Source: Bacteroidota bacterium (GTDB taxonomy: Bacteria; Bacteroidota; Bacteroidia; Flavobacteriales; Flavobacteriaceae). Taken from it: a stretch of DNA of 38,916 bases. The stretch is taken from positions 1 to 38,916 of the forward strand of contig JAJRSY010000107.1 of NCBI GenBank assembly GCA_024278565.1. Reading direction: 5' to 3'. Numbering within the stretch: the first letter of the stretch is position 1; the number at the start of each line of letters is the position of its first letter. Shown here one piece after another: positions 24,779 through 31,880 of the stretch. The notes under the pieces were generated by a model, which searched no databases, had not been told where the DNA came from, and was given only the letters and a program-made list of their open reading frames with translations. A program made the position numbers and the translations under genes.

Positions 24779-25238
24779 AGTTCACCTCAATAAGTCTTAC
24801 GTCGAACACAAGTACAGAACCGCCGGGTATGCCCCTTGTATCAAAACTGCCATACCCTAAATGGGAAGGCACCAAAAGAATACCGTTGCCCCCTTCTTTG
24901 AAATAGGCAATACCTTCCGTCCAGCCTTTGATTACCTGTTGCAGCCCAAATGAAATGCCTTCGGCATCACTTTGGTCAAAGACACTTCCATCAGTATAAT
25001 AACCCTTATAGGCTACGGTGACATTTGAGTTTGCATTTGGCTGAACTCCAGTACCCAGCTCATCAATGACGTAATAAAGCCCCGTGCTGCTTCTTTGTGC
25101 GTTTAACCCATGGGTAGAAATATAGGTTGTGATTTCTTTTTCGTTCTGTTCGGTAAAATCTATGGGTTGATCGGTTTTCTTATCCGTATTGCAAGAATAG
25201 AAAAAAAGGAACAAAAAGGGCATCAAAGCGTATTTCAT
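24777..25238 (-). CDS. FKBP-type peptidyl-prolyl isomerase, lipoprotein
   Basis: The 153-aa protein has a short lipoprotein signal with candidate Cys16 (LFLFFYSC) and a single FKBP domain (about 50-152): VTVAYKGYYTDGSVFDQS, then QVIKGWTEGIAYFKEGGNGILLVP and LGYGSF, the usual rapamycin-binding-fold landmarks. It should catalyse proline isomerisation of periplasmic or outer-membrane proteins. It is a single gene with its own promoter element upstream. Confidence 0.93.
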   Translation of the reverse strand: MKYALMPFLFLFFYSCNTDKKTDQPIDFTEQNEKEITTYISTHGLNAQRSSTGLYYVIDELGTGVQPNANSNVTVAYKGYYTDGSVFDQSDAEGISFGLQQVIKGWTEGIAYFKEGGNGILLVPSHLGYGSFDTRGIPGGSVLVFDVRLIEVN

Positions 25239-25266
25239 AATGTGTTTGGTATGTTTTTATAAAGAG

Positions 25267-25274
25267 CAAATATA
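25267..25274 (-). promoter_or_regulatory. -7 element for the FKBP lipoprotein gene
   Basis: TATATTTG on the minus strand, 28 nt upstream of ATG 25238. Confidence 0.5.
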
Positions 25275-25478
25275 AGGGGTGGTAGGCTGTTTTGTTCACT
25301 AATATTGAGAAAAATCGTTTTCATCTTCGAAATACCATGGTCTTCTAAAGGCGGATTTCTATAGATGTATTTCATTGTTTGCTATGGATAAAGGTATAAA
25401 ATAGTAAGGGAATTGGTAGCCTATTTGGCTAAAAACAGTTTTGTATTGGCATAGTGTGTTTCTTTTCTTTTTAGACCC

Positions 25479-25486
25479 TATTTTTG
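25479..25486 (+). promoter_or_regulatory. -7 element 4 nt from the TauE/SafE start
   Basis: TATTTTTG matches TAnnTTTG and ends 4 nt before ATG 25491, so the transcript is probably leaderless or nearly so. Confidence 0.45.
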
Positions 25487-25490
25487 CCGT

Positions 25491-26246
25491 ATGGAAGAAT
25501 GGTACCACTACGTACTTTTGATAGGGGTTGGTTTTGCCGTAGGTTTTATCAATACCGTTGCAGGTGGCGGTTCTTTGCTTACGTTACCTGTATTGATTTT
25601 TTTGGGCCTGCCCCCAAGTGTGGCAAACGGTACCAATCGGGTGGCCATCGTTGTTCAGACCGCTTTGGCGACGGTCGGTTTTAAGAGCAAGGGTGTTTCT
25701 ACAGCCCCGTCCAATGTTTATTTGGGTATATCGGCGCTCTTCGGTGCCATAATAGGTGCTTATATTGCCGTTGATATCAAAGGGGAAACTTTTAACAAGA
25801 TCCTCGCTATAATTATGGTCGTGGTGGTTATCATCATTATCTTTAAGCCCAAGCTAAATCTTGAAGATGTTCAAGAAAGGATTACGGGAAAACACCTATG
25901 GATTAGTATCGTTGCCTTTTTCTTTTTTGGCATTTATGGTGGGTTTATCAATGCTGGACTTGGCTTTGTCATGATTTTATTTTTACATTACGTAAATAAA
26001 ATGACCTTGGTAAGGTCAAATGCGACCAAGGTGGCGGTTGTGTTTATTTATACCCTTGCCGCTTTGGTTGTTTTTGTGCTGAACGATAAGGTGAACTGGA
26101 AAATAGGACTGATACTCGCCCTAGGTAACGGTTCAGGGGCCTGGTTGGCAAGTAGGGTTTCGGTGAATAGGGGCGACGGGTTTATAAAGGTTTTTTTGGT
26201 GGTCATGGTCATTGCCATGTCGGTTAAATTATGGTTTTTCAATTAA
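25491..26246 (+). CDS. TauE/SafE family anion permease
   Basis: The 251-aa inner-membrane protein has about eight hydrophobic segments and the two characteristic repeats: GFAVGFINTVAGGGSLLTLP near the N-terminus and FGIYGGFINAGLGFVMILFL in the second half. The family exports or imports sulfite, sulfoacetate or other organosulfur anions; the substrate here cannot be set. It is a single gene, followed by a repeat-rich 241-bp spacer. Confidence 0.93.
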   Translation: MEEWYHYVLLIGVGFAVGFINTVAGGGSLLTLPVLIFLGLPPSVANGTNRVAIVVQTALATVGFKSKGVSTAPSNVYLGISALFGAIIGAYIAVDIKGETFNKILAIIMVVVVIIIIFKPKLNLEDVQERITGKHLWISIVAFFFFGIYGGFINAGLGFVMILFLHYVNKMTLVRSNATKVAVVFIYTLAALVVFVLNDKVNWKIGLILALGNGSGAWLASRVSVNRGDGFIKVFLVVMVIAMSVKLWFFN

Positions 26247-26311
26247 TTGTTTATTTCTAAAAATCACATGGGGTTTAATGTATCATTCTGGGGTTGAATC
26301 CCTCGCCTTTA

Positions 26312-26332
26312 CCTGCCTGCCGGATAGGCAGG
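26312..26332. repeat. GC-rich palindromic repeat
   Basis: CCTGCCTG and its CAGGCAGG-type partner (with an A at one position) surround CCGGAT. Same family as the repeats at 456, 10329 and 35419. Confidence 0.7.
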
Positions 26333-26401
26333 AGTTTTGTATATTATAGGTAATTGTTCGGCTCCGAGGTCTCATTTCGGTTGAAAAAAATTATTTGAGT
26401 T

Positions 26402-26434
26402 AGTAACACCGTGACTCAAAGTCACGGTGTTACT
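26402..26434. repeat. Perfect 15-bp hairpin with 3-nt loop
   Basis: AGTAACACCGTGACT (26402-26416) and its perfect complement (26420-26434) are separated by CAA. No T-run follows, so it is not a standard terminator. Its ACT-nnn-AGT centre matches the hairpins at 68-84 and 97-117. Confidence 0.8.
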
Positions 26435-26487
26435 TAGGTTAGTTGCTTTAGCCGATGGTAGTTTAATTAATTAAATTATAGATGTGA

Positions 26488-27123
26488 ATGTTAGATAGTA
26501 TCAATGATTTAAAGTGGCGGTACGCCGTCAAAAAGTTCGATTCGGAAAGAATTCTTCCCTCTGATAAGATCGACAAACTGAAGGAAGCATTCAACCTTAC
26601 GGCAACATCTTATGGCCTACAGCCCATAAGAATGGTAGTGGTCAAAAACAAAGAACTTCAAAACCAATTGTTCAAACATTCGTTTGAACAACCTCAGCCT
26701 GCTCAGGCTTCACATGTACTTGTAATTTGTATTGAAAAACAGATTGATGCTGAATATATATCTAATTATTTTAAGCATGTCAAACAGGTAAGGGGTACCA
26801 GTGACGCTATATTAGATCCGTTCAAAGATACACTGGTCGATAGTTTTTCTAATAAAGATAGCGGTGAAATCAGAAATTGGGCCGTAAATCAGGCCTATTT
26901 GGCGCTGGGTAACCTTTTGACAGTTTGTGCCCTAGAACGAATAGATTCTTGCCCTATGGAAGGCTTTGATCCCGATGCTTACGATGTCATTTTGAATTTG
27001 GAAAAAAAAGGACTGACATCGGTCTTGGTAATGCCCGTAGGCTATCGCGCAGTAGACGATGAGTTCAGTACGTTCAAAAAAGTAAGAAAAAATTTAAAGG
27101 ATAGCGTTATCGAGTTTTTTTAA
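26488..27123 (+). CDS. NAD(P)H-dependent nitroreductase (NfsB-like)
   Basis: The 211-aa flavoprotein belongs to the nitroreductase family, which reduces nitro compounds or quinones with FMN as cofactor. Landmarks are the N-terminal KWRYAVKKFD, the FMN/dimer segment TSYGLQPIRMVVV, the central NWAVNQAYLALGNLLTVCA and the C-terminal VMPVGYRAVDDEFSTFKKVRK. It is cytoplasmic. The ATG at 26488 fits the family length. The downstream gene begins after an 8-bp repeat tract, so the two are probably separate. Confidence 0.92.
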   Translation: MLDSINDLKWRYAVKKFDSERILPSDKIDKLKEAFNLTATSYGLQPIRMVVVKNKELQNQLFKHSFEQPQPAQASHVLVICIEKQIDAEYISNYFKHVKQVRGTSDAILDPFKDTLVDSFSNKDSGEIRNWAVNQAYLALGNLLTVCALERIDSCPMEGFDPDAYDVILNLEKKGLTSVLVMPVGYRAVDDEFSTFKKVRKNLKDSVIEFF

Positions 27124-27214
27124 ATATGTGTTTTCAGTGAACAGTTATAGAGTAATAAGTAAACAGTAAAAAAAAAGCAAAAAGCAAACCTATGGTTCCT
27201 GAATTTTTTATTTT

Positions 27215-27270
27215 ACTCATAAACTCATAAACTCATAAACTCATAAACTCATAAACTCATAAACCCATAA
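27215..27270. repeat. Octanucleotide tandem repeat (ACTCATAA x6 plus variant)
   Basis: Six perfect ACTCATAA units run from 27215 to 27262, followed by ACCCATAA at 27263-27270. The tract ends 8 nt before the ATG of the DegT aminotransferase gene. Copy number could change by slippage and alter promoter or leader spacing. Confidence 0.93.
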
Positions 27271-27278
27271 ATAAATAT

Positions 27279-28478
27279 ATGCCCGGATTCGAACTTTTTG
27301 GAGATGCAGAAAAACAACAGGTAAAAGATGTACTTGATTCAGGCGTGTTGATGCGCTACGGTTTTGATGGAATGCGCAACGGACATTGGAAGGCCGCCGA
27401 ATTGGAAAAGGCCCTTGCCGAACGAATGAAGGTAAACCATGCACAAGTGGTAAGTAGCGGTACGGCCGCACTCACCATAGCCTTGGTAAGCGCTGGGGTA
27501 GGGGCGGGCGATGAGGTGATTATGCCCACTTTTACATTTGTGGCTTCTTTTGAATCGATTATGGCTCTTGGTGCTGTACCCATCTTGGTTGATATTGATG
27601 ATACCTTGACCTTGTGCCCTGAGGCGGTGGAAAAAGCGATTACAGGGCGAACAAAAGTGGTTATGCCCGTACATATGTGTGGTTCAATGGCCGATCTGAA
27701 AACCTTGAAATCAATATGTGACAAACACGATCTGCTGTTGTTGGAAGATGCCTGTCAGGCCATTGGCGGCACGTATGAAGGCAAACCTTTGGGTAGTTAT
27801 GGTGATTTGGGCTGTTTTTCGTTCGATTACGTCAAGACCATAACCTGTGGTGAAGGCGGGGCCATCATTACCAACAATCAAGAATACCACAAAAATGCCG
27901 ACCATTATTCGGATCATGGACATGACCATGTGGGGTCGGATAGGGGGGCAGAAACGCATCCCTTTTTAGGCTACAATTATAGAATTTCTGAATTGAACGC
28001 TGCGGTGGGCCTTGCTCAAATAAAAAGGTTAGATGAGTTTTTATCCATCCAAAAGAGAAATTATACAATTCTTAGAAGTGCTCTAGAAAATATTCCCGAG
28101 CTTGTTTTTAGAAAGGTTCCCCAAGGAGGAGAGGAGAGTTATGCTTTTTTGAGTTTCTTTTTGCCAAATGAAGATACCGCTAAAATAGTACACAAAAATT
28201 TAGGCGATGGAGGAGTGGATGGCTGTTTTTACTGGTATGACAACAATTGGCACTATTATCGAAAATGGGAACACCTAATAAACCTGAAATCGTTGGGTAA
28301 ACTGCCCCAGGCCATATACAACCAGTTACCCGACTATGGTGCATCTGATTTTTCAAGATCAGATCATTGGGTGGGCCGCACGATCTCTTGTTTGATAAAA
28401 TTGGGCTGGGGAGAAGAAGAAGTACACGAAAGAGCTGAAAAAATAGCTGAAATAATCAAAAAAGCCTTTGATCAATAG
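27279..28478 (+). CDS. DegT/DnrJ/EryC1/StrS family PLP aminotransferase
   Basis: The 399-aa sugar-type aminotransferase has the phosphate-binding SSGTAAL at 59-65, the cofactor aspartate D157 in LLEDACQAIGGTYEG, and the Schiff-base lysine K186 in FSFDYVKTITCGEGG, followed by the H-D-H-D segment and NYRISELNAAVGLAQ. Family members transaminate keto-sugars for cell-surface glycans or natural products; the substrate is not evident, and no sugar-nucleotide genes are adjacent. Its 3' end overlaps the convergent ribB gene by 7 nt. A tandem octamer tract lies directly upstream. Confidence 0.93.
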   Translation: MPGFELFGDAEKQQVKDVLDSGVLMRYGFDGMRNGHWKAAELEKALAERMKVNHAQVVSSGTAALTIALVSAGVGAGDEVIMPTFTFVASFESIMALGAVPILVDIDDTLTLCPEAVEKAITGRTKVVMPVHMCGSMADLKTLKSICDKHDLLLLEDACQAIGGTYEGKPLGSYGDLGCFSFDYVKTITCGEGGAIITNNQEYHKNADHYSDHGHDHVGSDRGAETHPFLGYNYRISELNAAVGLAQIKRLDEFLSIQKRNYTILRSALENIPELVFRKVPQGGEESYAFLSFFLPNEDTAKIVHKNLGDGGVDGCFYWYDNNWHYYRKWEHLINLKSLGKLPQAIYNQLPDYGASDFSRSDHWVGRTISCLIKLGWGEEEVHERAEKIAEIIKKAFDQ

Positions 28479-29614
28479 GGTACGTACTCCACAATCTCAA
28501 GGCCGTAACCAACCATTCCGATTCGCTTGGTCTGGGTTCTGTTGGTAAGCAATCTCATTTTGGTGATATTGATATCATGTAGTATCTGTGCCCCAATACC
28601 AAAATCTCGTGAATCCATATCAATTTTTGGCGCCTTGAGAACACCTTCGCTTTGCAGTTTTTTTAACTCGAGCAGGCGGGGCAAAAGGTTTAAATATTCC
28701 GGATCTTGGTTTATAAAAACAAATGCACCTTTGCCCTCATTGTTGATGGCTTGGAACATGGCTTCCAGCTTTTTATTGGGGTTGTTCGTCAATGTGCCCA
28801 GTATATCATTGTTGGCCAGTGTTGAATTGATCCGGGTCAATACTTTTTCATCTTTGTTCCAACTGCCTTTTGTAAGTACAATGTGTACATGATTGTTCGT
28901 CGTCTGTTTATAGGCGCGCAGTCTAAAATCACCGAAACGGGTGGTGATGTCAAAATCGGCTTCCTTTTCGATAAGGCTATCATGTTCCATACGGTACGCT
29001 ACCAGGTCTTCGATCGAAACGATCTTTAGATCAAATTTCTTGGCTACTTCTATTAGTTGGGGCAGTCGTGCCATGCTACCATCATCGTTCATGATCTCAA
29101 CAATGACCCCAGCTGGGCGAAGCCCTGCCAAACGCGCAAAATCTATGGCCGCCTCTGTATGCCCGGTTCTTCGCAAGACCCCACCTTCTTTGGCAATTAG
29201 AGGAAAAATATGTCCGGGCCGGACCAGATCATACGGTTTTATTTCCGGATCGGTCAGCGCATAAACCGTCTTGGACCTATCAGCTGCCGAAATTCCGGTA
29301 CTTACACCGTTTCCACGTAAATCGACCGATACGGTGAACGCGGTTTCCATTGGGTCGGTAGTGTTGTTCACCATCATTTGTAAGCCCAATTCCCGACAAC
29401 GGGTTTCAGTGAGCGGTGAGCAGATCAACCCTTTGCCATGGGTGGCCATAAAATTGATGGTTTCTGGGGTGGCCAGTTCTGCAGCCGCTATAAAGTCACC
29501 CTCGTTTTCACGATTTTCATCATCGACGACAATAATGACCTTCCCTTTTCGAACAGCATCAATGGCTTCTTCAATCGTATTCAGTTGTATTTTTTTTTGT
29601 TTGTTGGCAATCAT
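28472..29614 (-). CDS. ribB: 3,4-dihydroxy-2-butanone-4-phosphate synthase with degenerate GTP cyclohydrolase II domain
   Basis: The 380-aa protein has the RibBA architecture. The N-terminal RibB domain (about 10-208) is intact, with DDENRENEGDFI at 31-42, HGKGLICSPL, and RTGHTEAAIDFARLAG at 149-164, and should make the four-carbon riboflavin precursor. The C-terminal RibA domain (from about 222) keeps the fold outline but lacks the zinc cysteines: the canonical RVHSECLTGD segment reads RINSTLANND at 261-270, the CDC motif is missing, and the catalytic LRQEGRGIG is replaced by INQDPEYLN near 301-309. GTP cyclohydrolase II activity is therefore unlikely. Its ATG overlaps the LptF/G stop as ATGA. 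Confidence 0.92.
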   Translation of the reverse strand: MIANKQKKIQLNTIEEAIDAVRKGKVIIVVDDENRENEGDFIAAAELATPETINFMATHGKGLICSPLTETRCRELGLQMMVNNTTDPMETAFTVSVDLRGNGVSTGISAADRSKTVYALTDPEIKPYDLVRPGHIFPLIAKEGGVLRRTGHTEAAIDFARLAGLRPAGVIVEIMNDDGSMARLPQLIEVAKKFDLKIVSIEDLVAYRMEHDSLIEKEADFDITTRFGDFRLRAYKQTTNNHVHIVLTKGSWNKDEKVLTRINSTLANNDILGTLTNNPNKKLEAMFQAINNEGKGAFVFINQDPEYLNLLPRLLELKKLQSEGVLKAPKIDMDSRDFGIGAQILHDINITKMRLLTNRTQTKRIGMVGYGLEIVEYVPY

Positions 29615-31086
29615 GTTGTTGTATCTTTCTTTTTGAACAATACTTTGAAAAAATCGATTATCCTACCAAAACTCATTAAACCCTTATCTGCGGTTGCCCT
29701 TTTGGTAAGCATTATGCCTAATGGCAACATGATCAAGGTGGGTAGCCATGCCCCAAGAATAGGGTGTATGTTGCCCTTATTGGAGTAATTGCCTGAAAAC
29801 ACACCAATAAAGTAAAAGACCAAAAACAAAATAACGGCTATGACCATTGGCAGTCCCAGTCCGCCTTTTCTAATAATCGCACCCAATGGTGCTCCGACAA
29901 AGAACAGTATAATACATGAGAATGCCAAAGCATATTTTTTATGCAATGAAAGAATGTGCCTTCTGTAAATCTCATACCTTTTATTGAGTTCTTTCCTTTT
30001 TCCTTGGATGGATGTCAGCACATTCGTAGTTGAATTTTTAGCGGAATTCAATAATTGTACCTGTTGCCACTCTGGAAACAAACCTACGATATCTTCCAAA
30101 TCGGCATTCGGGGAGGGCTTTGTTGCAGCCAAGAGGGAATCTTTTTTGGTTTTGGCCACGGTGGTATCTATTTTAGGACTGGGTACAAATACGCTCATGC
30201 GGTTTGAAATATTTTTTGAAAACGACTTTACGATTCTAAGATTATCTTTCTTGAGCGAATCTATATCTTTGTTCAGGCGAGAGACGTTTTTCATTTTATC
30301 AGTTTGAATGTCCCGTTCTTCCTCAAGGTCCACATTATTAAATTCCGTAAGGTCGATGTTCATGGTATACGTTTCAAACGTGGCTTTTGCAAAGGGAAAC
30401 TTTCTTTTTTCCTTTCCTTTTGTTTCCACGGTTTGGTATAAATGGCCATCGTTCAGTTGTAATTGAATGATATCGGAGTCCTCACTGCTTTTGAGTTCGC
30501 CGGTTTTGGCCTTGATGACCCTAAAATTGATATTGCTTTTTGTTTTTTGGTGAATGATCACATTATCAAGAAAGTTGTCGTTGTCTCCATGTTTTTTATC
30601 TACCTTAATGTTCATGTCGGCACTTTCAAAATCACTAAAAACCCCTTCTGTTATTGCGACTGCAGGTTTTAGTTTGGCGATGTTACGTCGTAGGTTGTAT
30701 ATTTTTTGTTCAGATGCGGGTATGACACTATTGGCAAAATAAAAAGTGACCCCTCCTAGAAAAACAATAAAGACAATGATGCTCAACATGGCTCTTTGCA
30801 GTGAAATGCCCGATGCCTTCATAGCGGCGAACTCATAGTTCTCGGCCAAGGATCCAAAAGTCAGCAACGAAGCAAGAAGAACGGTAAGGGGCAGTACTTT
30901 TTCGGTCAGTTCTGGCATTTTGTAGAAAAAAAATTTTCCGATGATCATTAGATCCAGGCCTTTGCCCGCCAAATCATCGATAAACAGCCATATCGATTGA
31001 AATATGAAGATGAACATCATTATTACAAACGAACTGATCAGGTTAAAAAGAAATCGTGATAGGATATACCGGTCTAAAATTCTCAA
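29611..31086 (-). CDS. LptF/LptG family LPS-export permease
   Basis: The 491-aa protein has the YjgP/YjgQ layout: membrane helices at about 13-35, 57-80 and 98-120 near the N-terminus, a long periplasmic jellyroll region, and three more helices at about 400-475. Diagnostic pieces are MRILDRYILSRFLFNL and LTFGSLAENYEFAAMKASG, which contacts the LptB ATPase in homologues. It extracts lipopolysaccharide from the inner membrane. LptF versus LptG cannot be decided. It lies between lolA and ribB, with an ATGA overlap to ribB. Confidence 0.92.
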   Translation of the reverse strand: MRILDRYILSRFLFNLISSFVIMMFIFIFQSIWLFIDDLAGKGLDLMIIGKFFFYKMPELTEKVLPLTVLLASLLTFGSLAENYEFAAMKASGISLQRAMLSIIVFIVFLGGVTFYFANSVIPASEQKIYNLRRNIAKLKPAVAITEGVFSDFESADMNIKVDKKHGDNDNFLDNVIIHQKTKSNINFRVIKAKTGELKSSEDSDIIQLQLNDGHLYQTVETKGKEKRKFPFAKATFETYTMNIDLTEFNNVDLEEERDIQTDKMKNVSRLNKDIDSLKKDNLRIVKSFSKNISNRMSVFVPSPKIDTTVAKTKKDSLLAATKPSPNADLEDIVGLFPEWQQVQLLNSAKNSTTNVLTSIQGKRKELNKRYEIYRRHILSLHKKYALAFSCIILFFVGAPLGAIIRKGGLGLPMVIAVILFLVFYFIGVFSGNYSNKGNIHPILGAWLPTLIMLPLGIMLTKRATADKGLMSFGRIIDFFKVLFKKKDTTT

Positions 31087-31237
31087 AGTGACTGCGTTAA
31101 GTTATAAGCTTTGATTTACGAAAATCATACTTTGCGCAGGTACAATAGAGGAATTAAAAATATACTCAGACATAATTTTGGTAAAAAATGATTTGTACTC
31201 GCAATGCGATGTTTGTCAATTCAATTTCGACCCGTCA

Positions 31238-31879
31238 CTAGTTTTTCAAAATGTAATACCCCTTGTTTTTGTACTTGGTCTCATCAAAAGTAAACAAGGT
31301 TTTTGACAAAGGCTGGTTTGTTTTAAAAGAATTAACGGTTATGGTTGTCTTTGTACCGTTCTTGCCAGTGTAGATAAGTTTATAGATGTGTTTGGTCTCG
31401 GCATCGACACCCATGAGTATTGATTTGATTTCTGCATTGGTGTCCATCGGTACCAGTTTGACGTACTGTATTTTTCGACCATTTACATTTTGGGAAATAT
31501 CCCAAGTATAACTGTGTCCTTCCTTGTAAAAGGTAAACATTTTAGAAGGAGTCAAGGCGTTTTGCTCGTCTGACTTATCCTCAATGGTGACTTCTTCATT
31601 TTCTGGTACTATGGTGTAGACCTTATTGCCATCGTAAAGTTGTTGCGTTCCCAAGTAATTAAAAAGGTATTTGTCTCCTTGTAAGGTCACATCGCCCCGT
31701 GTTTCAGAACTGATGTCTGCCTCTTCGTTGTTCAGTACATACTTGAAATCGACGAAGATGTTCTCGTATCCCTTTACTTTGGTATAGACTTCATCCAACA
31801 AGGTTTTAGCCTTGTCTGAATTTTGCGAGAGGGCCACATTGACCGTACATATTGCTAGCAATAAAAATAATTTTTTCAT
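31238..31879 (-). CDS. lolA: Outer membrane lipoprotein carrier LolA
   Basis: The 213-aa periplasmic chaperone ferries lipoproteins to the outer membrane. It has a signal peptide MKKLFLLLAICTVNVALSQ and the LolA pattern: AKTLLDEVYTKVKGYENIFVDFKY, then GDVTLQGDKYLFNYLGTQQLYDG and NKVYTIVPE. I prefer ATG 31879, which gives a clean signal peptide and lies one nucleotide after the ftsK stop. An ATG five codons upstream overlaps ftsK. Confidence 0.9.
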   Translation of the reverse strand: MKKLFLLLAICTVNVALSQNSDKAKTLLDEVYTKVKGYENIFVDFKYVLNNEEADISSETRGDVTLQGDKYLFNYLGTQQLYDGNKVYTIVPENEEVTIEDKSDEQNALTPSKMFTFYKEGHSYTWDISQNVNGRKIQYVKLVPMDTNAEIKSILMGVDAETKHIYKLIYTGKNGTKTTITVNSFKTNQPLSKTLFTFDETKYKNKGYYILKN

Positions 31880-31880
31880 T

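Noticed and set aside
27215-27270. Possible CRISPR-like repeats
   Set aside because: The units are 8 bp and directly contiguous with no spacers, so this is a simple tandem repeat.
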